NCBI GenBank assembly: GCA_910587805.1
Contig: CAJUNM010000011.1
Coordinates: 39,272-58,872, forward strand
DNA length: 19,601 nucleotides
Source of the DNA: an uncultured Christensenellaceae bacterium
Lineage (GTDB): Bacteria; Bacillota; Clostridia; Christensenellales; Pumilibacteraceae
Direction: 5' to 3'
Positions 13,015 through 19,601 of this stretch are shown here, piece by piece (the first letter of the stretch is position 1; each line of letters starts with the position of its first letter). The notes under the pieces are model-generated. The model saw only the letters and a list, made by a program, of their open reading frames with translations. It made no database searches and was not told where the DNA came from. The position numbers were made by a program, and so were the translations under genes.

Positions 13015-14508
13015 GTGAAAAGTAAAATTCTTGTCGATTACGAATCTTATATGTGCAGCGTTGCGTTGCTCGAGGACGGCGATCTGCGTGAATTTTACGT
13101 TGAAGAAAAAAACGTAAACAGGATAACGGGCAATATTTATAAGGGTAAAGTGGTGAACGTTTTACCCGGGCTGTCGTCCGCATTCATCGATATAGGCTTG
13201 CGCCGCAACGGGTTTTTGGCTGCCGCGGATATGCTCGAGGACAGAACGTCGCTCGTGCGTTCGGGCAGAGTTCCCACGCGACTCGACGTAAAACCCGGGG
13301 ACTATGTGCTCGTTCAAGCCGTTAAAGAGCCGACAGACACTAAAGGTCCGCGGTTGTCCGCCAACCTGTCGATTCCGGGTCGATACGTCGTTTTTATGCC
13401 GACCATAGATTTCGTGGGCGTATCGAATAAAATTTCCGACGACGGAATGCGCAGCAAGCTCATCGATTTGCTCAATAAAAACAGACCGAATCCTACGTGC
13501 GGTTTGATAGCGCGCACGGCGGCAAAGGACGCGCGCGAGTCCGACATTGTGGAAGAGATCAGATATTTTGAAAATATGTATGTGTCGTTGCTCGATAAGT
13601 ACGGCAAAGCGCGCGACGTGGCGTTGCTGTCTACGGACGGCAATCTGATTTTCCGTACTGTGCGGGATATTCTCAACTCGTCGGTCGACGAGATAATCTG
13701 CAACAGCGCAGTCGTGAGCGAGCGGCTCAAAAAATACCTTAACGAAAACCTTGCGCAGCCCGTCAAAGTTACGCTCATGGAAGACGAAGACGTGCTCAAA
13801 AAGTTCGGGGTGCTCGGCGAGGTGGAAAAGCTGCTGCGGCGCAAAGTCGAACTGCCGAGCGGCGGTACGCTCATAATAGAACGGACCGAAGCGCTCACCG
13901 TTATAGACGTGAACACCGCTAAATATACGGGCGGTACGGATCACGAAAAAACAGTGTTCGAGATAAACTGCGAGGCGGCAAAAGAGATCGCGCGGCAGTT
14001 GCGCTTGCGCAATATCGGCGGCATGGTCATCATCGACTTTATAGATATGCAAAACCCCGAGCATAACGACGAGGTAGTGGATATACTCGCGCGCGAGACC
14101 GAAAAGGACAGAACGCGCACGCGCATACTGCCGATGACCGAACTCGGACTTGTGCAAATGACGCGCAAAAAATCGGGGCTTGAAATACGCAGTCTGCTCA
14201 CTCAGCCGTGCGATCCGTGCCACGGTTCGGGCTATACTCAATCCCCGGGGTTTTTGGCGCGAAAGATAAAATCCCGTTTGACGGGCATATTCGACGACGA
14301 CGAAGTGACTGCGGCGGTCGTCACCGTAAATCCGTGCGTGTTCGAGTCGCTTGCCCGCGGCGATTGGTTCGAGTCTCTGCGCAACAAGTATTCGGATAAA
14401 CTCGTATATCTCGTTTCCAATTCCGACGTCAACCCGAACTCGTTTAGAATAGGCGCGCAGAGCAACAGCGTATTGACGCTTCCCGACAGCGCGTTCTTGT
14501 TGTCTTAG
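13015..14508 (+). CDS. rng: Ribonuclease E/G family endoribonuclease
   Basis: 497 residues, close to RNase G length and with no long RNase E-type scaffold tail. An S1-like domain (about 35-125, GNIYKGKVVNVLPGLSSAFIDIG) is followed by the catalytic DNase I-like region with VIDVNTAKYTGG and IIDFIDM: Asp298 and Asp341 match the two Mg-binding aspartates of RNase E with the same 43-residue spacing. CDPCHGSG supplies the zinc-link cysteines (C399, C402) that join subunits. The enzyme makes single-strand cuts in mRNA and in rRNA maturation, preferring 5'-monophosphate ends. The GTG at 13015 is preferred because the family's first strand (KSKILVDYES) starts there; a TTG at 12985 would add ten residues. 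A glycosidase-like gene follows 10 nt later. Confidence 0.92.
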   Translation: MKSKILVDYESYMCSVALLEDGDLREFYVEEKNVNRITGNIYKGKVVNVLPGLSSAFIDIGLRRNGFLAAADMLEDRTSLVRSGRVPTRLDVKPGDYVLVQAVKEPTDTKGPRLSANLSIPGRYVVFMPTIDFVGVSNKISDDGMRSKLIDLLNKNRPNPTCGLIARTAAKDARESDIVEEIRYFENMYVSLLDKYGKARDVALLSTDGNLIFRTVRDILNSSVDEIICNSAVVSERLKKYLNENLAQPVKVTLMEDEDVLKKFGVLGEVEKLLRRKVELPSGGTLIIERTEALTVIDVNTAKYTGGTDHEKTVFEINCEAAKEIARQLRLRNIGGMVIIDFIDMQNPEHNDEVVDILARETEKDRTRTRILPMTELGLVQMTRKKSGLEIRSLLTQPCDPCHGSGYTQSPGFLARKIKSRLTGIFDDDEVTAAVVTVNPCVFESLARGDWFESLRNKYSDKLVYLVSNSDVNPNSFRIGAQSNSVLTLPDSAFLLS

Positions 14509-14518
14509 GGGTGCGGGT

Positions 14519-16738
14519 ATGAAATATATAAACAAAGAATACGGTTTCGCTTTCCGTCCGCCGTTCTTCGATAAGTTCAAAGAAGAGAGCGCGGAAGGTC
14601 CGAAGATCGGCGAGGAAAACTATCCTCAAAAATACACGATAGGCGTAGGGTACGATTACGGCGCGATAAACGGCGCGATGCTCGTCGGCAAAAACGGTTC
14701 GATGTGGGGTATCCGCGTGCTGTATTTTGCGGGAAACAAATGGCACGACAACGCCGATTTCGCGGGACATATGGGCAGCGCGAGCGCGAACACGGCAGAC
14801 GGTAGCTTTGCGCATTTTTCGTCCGGTCCGTTGAGCGTCAAATGGGTTCGACACAACGAGCGTTCTTTGCTGTTGCAAGTCTCGTCGCGCCGCAAACTGC
14901 GCGTGCGCGTCATTTTCTATCCGTGTTACGATTGCCCCGGAGAGCTTTCAATAGAGGGCGCGACGGTCAGCGGCAGAAGTCCGTACATGGCTGTAGTACC
15001 GGGGACGGTAGAGCTTACGGACAGCAATGCGGTGTTCAGAGGCAGATACAGAGTAGAGGACGACGAACGCCGCGAATATTTTTATGCGGTGTCGTATATG
15101 CCGCCGTCCGATTCGGCAAACGGCGCGTTCAACGAAGCGATAATGGAGTTTGTGATAAACAGCCGTCAGCCGAGCGTGTACGTATTCGCAACGGTCGGGG
15201 ATAAGGATGTTTTCGATACGGAACTCCCGCGTTTGGACAGGGCGATAAACCAGATAGAAACGAGCGAACTTCGCTACGGAGTAAATAAAACGATGGGGTC
15301 GGGCGAACTTGGCGGTACGGTGGAACGTATGTTCAATTCAGTGCTATGGTCGCGCGTGTATTATCCGTATCTTTCTACGGAGATATATTCGCCCAAGCGC
15401 GCCGCGCTCGACAAGCATTTCGACATAAGCGGCACGGAAGAAAACTGCTCGGCAATACTCGGCTGCTACACGTGCGCCGAAAAGGCAATCGCGCAGCTCA
15501 AGTATACGCTCGAGGACAAGCTGCTCGCAGTGTTTGCGGTTTGGCATAATTTCTTGCATATGCACGACAGATCGGAAATGCTGTTGTACTACCGCAAGCT
15601 TGCAAAGCAGTATCCGCCGACGGCGGAGCTTGTCGTAGCGGACAAGAACAAGAACGAGATCGCGTATAAACAGATAGACTCGCCGCTCAAAGAAAAATTC
15701 AATCCGACGCCGATGCTCAGTCTCGATCTGAGCTGTCTCAAACTTTTGGCGTTCGACGTGCTCGAGCGTATATCCGCGCTTTTCGACTTGCCCGAAAAAG
15801 ACAAGTACGCGAATGCGAAAACGAGTATGCGCGATCTTATAAACGAAACGTTTTGGTGCGAGGGCGACGGGCTGTATCTCAACCGCTACGCGACGGGGCA
15901 GTGGGCAAACTGTTACGGCGCTACTTCGTTTTATCCGCTGCTCGCGGGCGCTGTGGATACGCCGCAAAAACTGTCCGCGCTCGTAAACAATCTGACCGAT
16001 ACCAAGAAGTTCTGGGGCGACTACGTGATACCGACGTTGAGCGCGGATCATTCCGAGTTCGGCAAGCCGAGCAAGCCCGACAATAACGGTAAGCGGCAGC
16101 CGCCGTACTTGAAGTACCGCGGCAGCATAGTGCCGTATATCAATTTTATCGTATATCACGGTTTGAAAAGATACGGGCTTGACGATATTGCGGGGCGGTT
16201 CGCGCAAAAGAGCGCCGAACTGTGGTCGGCTAACGCGTCGGACAACGTGGAGAACTACTCTGTATATTTGCCGCGCGGCAAGCGCGTCAAGCACAACGAT
16301 TATCTTTCCGCAAACGGTAATATGCTCGCGCTTATAGGCGTGCAAGAACTGATCGACGTCGAGTATTTCCGTCCCGACTTAAAGAACGCGTTGAGCTTCG
16401 GCACGTTTGTAAGCGGAACCAACAGTCTGACAAATCTCAAATTGCTTTCGCATACGTACAGTATAGAAGTGACCGACGAGCGTACTGCGCTGATAATGGA
16501 CGACGTGAATATTTTTCGCGGCGACGGCGGCAAATTCGTTGTTCGCAACTTTAACGCGGACGGCGACGGCGGCGGCGAGTTCATGATCGACGCCAAGCAG
16601 AATATCAGCATAAACCTCGTTTTGCCCGCCGCGGGCAAAAAAACGGTCAAGTATTTCTTTATAGTGCCCGCAGGCAAAACCGTCGTGCGCGCCGTCGGCG
16701 GCATGGTCAACATAGGCAAACTCGAAAACAATCAGTAA
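14519..16738 (+). CDS. GH63-like (alpha/alpha)6-barrel glycoside hydrolase
   Basis: 739 residues without a signal peptide, so cytoplasmic. Residues about 1-260 look like a beta-sandwich, about 265-630 like an (alpha/alpha)6 barrel, and about 640-739 like a closing beta domain. The barrel has the layout of the GH63/MGH1-like clan: 'NSVLWSRVYYPYLSTEIYSP' then KRA, 'TFWCEGDGLYLNRYATGQWAN', KYRGSIVPYINFIVYHGLKRYG (like Y-W-R-G-x-I-W-x-x-x-N) and VENYS with Glu578 at the usual base position. The first barrel motif, normally ending W-D-x-F-F, reads FDISGTEENCSAILG, so substrate or activity may differ. No transporter or sugar regulator is nearby. AGGGGTG before the ATG is a good ribosome site. It is probably cotranscribed with rng. 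Confidence 0.72.
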   Translation: MKYINKEYGFAFRPPFFDKFKEESAEGPKIGEENYPQKYTIGVGYDYGAINGAMLVGKNGSMWGIRVLYFAGNKWHDNADFAGHMGSASANTADGSFAHFSSGPLSVKWVRHNERSLLLQVSSRRKLRVRVIFYPCYDCPGELSIEGATVSGRSPYMAVVPGTVELTDSNAVFRGRYRVEDDERREYFYAVSYMPPSDSANGAFNEAIMEFVINSRQPSVYVFATVGDKDVFDTELPRLDRAINQIETSELRYGVNKTMGSGELGGTVERMFNSVLWSRVYYPYLSTEIYSPKRAALDKHFDISGTEENCSAILGCYTCAEKAIAQLKYTLEDKLLAVFAVWHNFLHMHDRSEMLLYYRKLAKQYPPTAELVVADKNKNEIAYKQIDSPLKEKFNPTPMLSLDLSCLKLLAFDVLERISALFDLPEKDKYANAKTSMRDLINETFWCEGDGLYLNRYATGQWANCYGATSFYPLLAGAVDTPQKLSALVNNLTDTKKFWGDYVIPTLSADHSEFGKPSKPDNNGKRQPPYLKYRGSIVPYINFIVYHGLKRYGLDDIAGRFAQKSAELWSANASDNVENYSVYLPRGKRVKHNDYLSANGNMLALIGVQELIDVEYFRPDLKNALSFGTFVSGTNSLTNLKLLSHTYSIEVTDERTALIMDDVNIFRGDGGKFVVRNFNADGDGGGEFMIDAKQNISINLVLPAAGKKTVKYFFIVPAGKTVVRAVGGMVNIGKLENNQ

Positions 16739-16750
16739 TAATGAAAAAAC

Positions 16751-16786
16751 AATACCTGCGTTGTCGTTTTCGACAACGCAGGTATT
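16751..16786. terminator. Bidirectional intrinsic terminator
   Basis: A perfect 16-bp inverted repeat (16751-16766 with 16771-16786) has a TTTT loop. On the minus strand it is followed by GTTTTTTC, a good T run for groEL. On the plus strand the tail is TGCTTTTCG, weaker. It separates the convergent GH63-like and groEL genes. Confidence 0.9.
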
Positions 16787-16821
16787 TGCTTTTCGTTATT
16801 TATTTGTTTATTGCGCGGTTA

Positions 16822-18450
16822 TCAATACATTCCGCCCATGTCGCCGCCGCCTGCGGGCGCTGCGGGCGCGGGCGCGGGGATGTCGCATACAGCCGATTCG
16901 GTCGTGAGCAACGTCGACGCGATAGACGCGGCGTTCTGGAGCGCGGAGCGTGTGACCTTCGTCGGGTCGATAATGCCTTTTTTAACAACGTCGCAGTAAA
17001 CGTCTTTTGCTGCGTCGTAGCCGTAGTTGGCTTTTTTGGCGGAGAGTACGGTGTTCACAACTACCGCGCCGTCCACGCCGGCATTGACGGAAATCTGCTT
17101 AAGCGGTTCTTCGAGCGCCTTTTTGATGATGACCGCGCCCGTTTTTTCGTCGCCTTCGAGCGTTTTTACGAGTTCTTCGACGGCGGGAACAGCGGAAAGC
17201 AAGGCAACGCCGCCGCCGGGGACCATGCCTTCTTCTACAGCGGCGCGAGTAGCGGCGAGCGCGTCCTCGATGCGGAGCTTCTTCTCTTTCATTTCCACTT
17301 CGGTAGCCGCACCGACGTTGATCACCGCAACGCCGCCCGCGAGCTTCGCCAAGCGTTCTTGCAGTTTTTCACGGTCGTAGTCGGACGTGGTGGTCTCGAG
17401 CTGGGCGCGAATGGATTTGATGCGCGCGGCAAGCTCGTCGGGATTGCCTTTGCCCTCTACGATCGTCGTGTTTTCTTTGTCGACCTTGACGGTCTTCGCT
17501 CTGCCGAGCATGGAAAGATCTGCGTCTTTAAGCTCTATGCCCGTCTCGTTGGAGATGACGGTGCCGCCCGTAAGCGCCGCGATGTCGCGGAGCATTTCTT
17601 TGCGACGGTCGCCGAAACCGGGCGCTTTGACCGCAACGCAGTTGAACGTGCCGCGGAGCTTGTTCACGACCAGCGTCGCGAGCGGTTCGGATTCGATGTC
17701 GTCGGCGATTATCAAGAGCTTGAGACCTTGCGAAACGATCTTTTCGAGCAAGGGGAGTATCTCTTGAATATTCGAGATCTTGTTATCGGTAATGAGGATA
17801 ACGGGATTATCGAGCACGGCTTCCATTTTTTCGGTGTCAGTGCACATGTACGGCGACGCATAACCGCGGTCGAACTGCATGCCCTCGGTAAGGGTGAGGT
17901 TGGTGGTCATGGTCTTGGACTCTTCGACGGTGATAACGCCGTCCTTGCCGACCTTTTCCATAGCTTCGCCTATGAGCGAGCCGATCGTCTCGTCGGACGC
18001 GGAAATGGACGCGACTTGAACGATAGCCTCGGTGGATTCCACCTTTTTGCTTATCGATTTGAGATGCGCCACGGCGGTAGCGGTGGCTTTTTCGATTCCT
18101 TTGCGCACAACCATAGGGTTCGCGCCCGCGGTCACGTTGCGCAAGCCTTCGCGAATGATCGCTTGAGCGAGCAGGCAAGCCGTGGTCGTGCCGTCGCCGG
18201 CAACGTCGTTCGTCTTTGTGGAAACCTCTTTGACGATCTGCGCACCCATGTTCTCGAACGGATCTTCGAGTTCGATCTCTTTGGCGATGGTGACGCCGTC
18301 GTTGGTGATGAGTGGAGTGCCGTACTTTTTGTCGAGAACAACGTTGCGGCCCTTAGGTCCGAGCGTGATCTTTACGGTATCAGCAAGAGTGTTTACGCCT
18401 TTTTCGAGCGCTTTGCGAGCTTCGTCGCCCGTTTTGATTTGTTTTGCCAT
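16822..18450 (-). CDS. groL: Chaperonin GroEL (Hsp60)
   Basis: 542 residues, full length. It has the standard start AKQIKTGDEARKALEKGVNTL, the ATP site TLGPKGRNVVLDK and GDGTTTACLLAQAI, the apical segment EGMQFDRGYASPYM, and the C-terminal Gly/Met-rich tail GGGDMGGMY. It forms the double-ring chamber that folds proteins with GroES as lid in the cytoplasm. The ribosome site AAGGAGA lies about 10 nt upstream of the ATG at 18450, and groES ends 25 nt before it, so both form the usual groESL operon. Nothing in the sequence suggests a specialised paralogue. Confidence 0.99.
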   Translation of the reverse strand: MAKQIKTGDEARKALEKGVNTLADTVKITLGPKGRNVVLDKKYGTPLITNDGVTIAKEIELEDPFENMGAQIVKEVSTKTNDVAGDGTTTACLLAQAIIREGLRNVTAGANPMVVRKGIEKATATAVAHLKSISKKVESTEAIVQVASISASDETIGSLIGEAMEKVGKDGVITVEESKTMTTNLTLTEGMQFDRGYASPYMCTDTEKMEAVLDNPVILITDNKISNIQEILPLLEKIVSQGLKLLIIADDIESEPLATLVVNKLRGTFNCVAVKAPGFGDRRKEMLRDIAALTGGTVISNETGIELKDADLSMLGRAKTVKVDKENTTIVEGKGNPDELAARIKSIRAQLETTTSDYDREKLQERLAKLAGGVAVINVGAATEVEMKEKKLRIEDALAATRAAVEEGMVPGGGVALLSAVPAVEELVKTLEGDEKTGAVIIKKALEEPLKQISVNAGVDGAVVVNTVLSAKKANYGYDAAKDVYCDVVKKGIIDPTKVTRSALQNAASIASTLLTTESAVCDIPAPAPAAPAGGGDMGGMY

Positions 18451-18475
18451 GATTATATATTCTCCTTATCGCGTA

Positions 18476-18763
18476 TTAGTCTTCGACTACGGCAAGAACG
18501 TCGCTTTGACGCATGACCGTAAACGTTTTGTTGTCAACTTTATATTCGCTGCCCGCATACTTTGAGTATAGGACTTTGTCGCCTACTTTTACCACCATAG
18601 TTACGTCTTTGCCGTCGACGTTTCCGCCCGGTCCGACAGCCGCAACGCGCGCGATTTGCGGTTTTTCTTGGTCTTTAGCCAAAAGAACAATGCCGCTCTT
18701 CGTCTTTTCTTCAACGTCCAACGGTTCGATAACGATTCGGTCGAATAATGGTTTGATTTTCAT
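18476..18763 (-). CDS. groES: Co-chaperonin GroES (Hsp10)
   Basis: 95 residues, normal length. It starts MKIKPLFDRIVIEPLDVEEK, contains the mobile loop KTKSGIVLL that docks on GroEL, then VGPGG, KVGDKVLYSKYAGSEYKVD and the C-terminal DVLAVVED. Seven copies cap the GroEL ring. The ATG at 18763 has GGAGGT 5 nt upstream. It is the first gene of the operon, driven by the promoter at 18795-18823. Confidence 0.98.
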   Translation of the reverse strand: MKIKPLFDRIVIEPLDVEEKTKSGIVLLAKDQEKPQIARVAAVGPGGNVDGKDVTMVVKVGDKVLYSKYAGSEYKVDNKTFTVMRQSDVLAVVED

Positions 18764-18794
18764 ACTGTACCTCCGTAAAATTGTAATCGCTATA

Positions 18795-18823
18795 ATAATA
18801 GTTCTTTGCGCCGTTTTTGTCAA
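18795..18823 (-). promoter_or_regulatory. groESL promoter without visible CIRCE
   Basis: On the minus strand a perfect TTGACA (18818-18823), a 17-nt spacer and TATTAT (18795-18800). The short leader to the ATG at 18763 holds the GGAGGT ribosome site but no TTAGCACTC-N9-GAGTGCTAA element, and none was seen upstream of the -35 box. Confidence 0.72.
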
Positions 18824-18884
18824 GCGATTTAACGTCTTTTGCCGCATATACAGGCAAAATATTTGTCGCATTTAATTGAAAAAT

Positions 18885-18915
18885 AATGTAAAAATGTATT
18901 GACAAATTTACATTT
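18885..18915. promoter_or_regulatory. Operator-like inverted repeat over the -35 box
   Basis: AATGTAAA (18885-18892) and TTTACATT (18907-18914) form an 8-bp dyad with a 14-nt gap. An overlapping dyad AAATGTA/TACATTT (18892-18898, 18909-18915) encloses the TTGACA at 18899-18904. A dimeric regulator bound here would cover the -35 box of the glycine-rich gene. The regulator is unknown. Confidence 0.45.
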
Positions 18916-18927
18916 AAGTGATAACAT
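18899..18927 (+). promoter_or_regulatory. Promoter for glycine-rich protein gene
   Basis: Perfect TTGACA (18899-18904), 17-nt spacer, TAACAT (18922-18927) with an upstream TGn (18919-18921). Transcription would start near 18934. The leader of about 60 nt holds a small hairpin GTATG/CATAC (18930-18945, its left arm just before +1) and the near-palindrome CAATTGTGAACAAATTG (18945-18961), possibly another protein site. Confidence 0.65.
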
Positions 18928-18993
18928 TAGTATGTATAGGCATACAATTGTGAACAAATTGTTAACAAAAATCAAATCTGCCGCGAGGTGGTA

Positions 18994-19601
18994 ATGAGGA
19001 ATAACCGATCTCAAGCTGACAATCCAAACATAGTAAAACGGCTCACCGTATTTTTGATGAGCTTGCTTACAGCCGTTGCGCTCTGCGTGACGGGTGTTGT
19101 GTTATCCGCTACAAAACCGGCATCCGTAGACACGGTTACCCCGGGCGACGTCGATTCGTCCGGAAATTATACCAATACCTCCGAAACGGATTTCGTAAAC
19201 AAGTTGGTTGCGGGAAACACTATTACGTATACCACCAACAAGATTTTTACGGCAAGACTCGGACCGGGCACGTATAGATTCGATTTGTACGGCGCTCAAG
19301 GCGGATCGTATTCCAACGGTAACGGCGGAAAGGGCGGTCATACTCAAGCTACTTACAGCATTACTTCGACTACAACTATATATATATGCGTAGGCGGCAC
19401 TACTTCTGGCACGACCGGCGGCTATAACGGCGGCGGTACGGGCAGATATAACGGAAAAGGCGGCGGCGGCGCTACGCATATCGGATTGCAAAACGCGTTG
19501 CTCAAAAATACGAGTACGGCAAACGTCCTCGCGGTAGCGGGCGGCGGCGGCGGCGCGCAAGCGAAAGCGGGCGGTATCGGCGGCGGCGGTAACGCCGCAG
19601 G
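18994..19601 (+). CDS. Exported glycine-rich protein (partial, 3' end beyond window)
   Basis: The frame is open from the ATG at 18994 to the window end, giving 202 residues so far. GAGGTG (18985-18990) is the ribosome site. A polar N-terminus is followed by a hydrophobic segment (about 15-38, RLTVFLMSLLTAVALCVTGV then VLSA), a signal peptide or anchor. A Thr/Ser-rich spacer leads into a domain starting about residue 78 with ARLGPGTYRFDLYGAQGG, then NGNGGKGGHTQATYSI, YICVGG and repeated GGGG blocks. This is the layout of the Gly_rich domain family (PF12810-like), which forms polyglycine-helix sheets and also occurs in animal ALK receptors. It is probably a secreted or surface adhesin-like protein. 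Its C-terminal anchoring and full length cannot be seen. Confidence 0.8.
   Translation, partial: MRNNRSQADNPNIVKRLTVFLMSLLTAVALCVTGVVLSATKPASVDTVTPGDVDSSGNYTNTSETDFVNKLVAGNTITYTTNKIFTARLGPGTYRFDLYGAQGGSYSNGNGGKGGHTQATYSITSTTTIYICVGGTTSGTTGGYNGGGTGRYNGKGGGGATHIGLQNALLKNTSTANVLAVAGGGGGAQAKAGGIGGGGNAA

Noticed and set aside
13162..14580. 472-codon minus-strand frame opposite rng
   Set aside because: rng carries all catalytic residues in correct spacing; the opposite frame is a compositional shadow.
16741..18516. 591-codon open frame on the plus strand opposite groEL
   Set aside because: It begins inside the terminator hairpin region and is the complement of the well-conserved groEL frame; composition is that of a shadow.
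19300..19601. GGC-rich tract as a possible tandem repeat or CRISPR-like array
   Set aside because: The units vary in length and sequence but keep the reading frame and encode glycine blocks of a surface protein; no fixed repeat-spacer pattern.
1..19601. Insertion sequences, phage genes, tRNA, rRNA or known riboswitches
   Set aside because: I looked for transposase-like proteins, terminal repeats, cloverleaf segments with GGTTCGANNCC, and riboswitch cores and saw none.

Overview
The window looks like chromosomal DNA of an uncultured Bacillota lineage, most likely Clostridia. The grounds are the order maf - mreB-like - minD - minE - (spoIVFA-like) - spoIVFB - rng, a PdaB-type deacetylase, a tandem OB-fold SSB-like protein of clostridial type, strong GGAGG-type ribosome sites, and TTGACA/TATAAT promoters in AT-rich gaps between GC-richer genes. 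Genus or family cannot be fixed from this alone. The first 20 bases are not biological: they match the 3' end of the Illumina Read 1 adapter and cut off a gene.

Left part (1-3089): the first 24 codons of a glutamate dehydrogenase (gdhA-like, minus strand, truncated by the adapter) diverge from a degV-family lipid-binding gene. Next comes a two-gene unit, a membrane-anchored NodB/PdaB-like polysaccharide deacetylase directly abutted by a tandem OB-fold SSB-like protein, ending at a perfect 15-bp hairpin terminator. A convergent minus-strand gene (3090-5633) encodes a large exported protein with propeller-like repeats, an SH3-like segment and a C-terminal membrane anchor.

Centre (5750-14508): a strong promoter drives ppx (Ppx/GppA), maf and a divergent mreB-like gene, all overlapping or tightly packed, ending at a terminator. 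Then follow minD, minE, a very small membrane gene in the spoIVFA position, spoIVFB (site-2 protease), an unrecognised 475-aa protein and rng (RNase E/G). This resembles the classical maf-radC-mreBCD-minCD-spoIVFAB-rng neighbourhood of Bacillota, but radC, mreC, mreD and minC are missing from the block. The proteins that remain are altered: the MreB-like protein lacks the usual ATPase residues, MinE lacks its N-terminal membrane-targeting segment, and the SpoIVFA-like protein has no M23/LytM domain. This remodelled shape/division/sporulation block is the most interesting part of the window.

Right part (14519-19601): a GH63-like (alpha/alpha)6-barrel protein lies 10 nt behind rng. It converges on groES-groEL (minus strand) with a perfect 16-bp hairpin between them. 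groESL has a clear promoter but no visible CIRCE element. Divergent from groES is the 5' part of an exported glycine-rich protein, with an inverted repeat centred on its -35 box. Several genes (minus-strand 5633, minD, 11385) have a -10 box 6-8 nt before the start codon and no Shine-Dalgarno sequence, suggesting leaderless transcripts. No rRNA, tRNA, CRISPR array, transposon or phage gene was seen.
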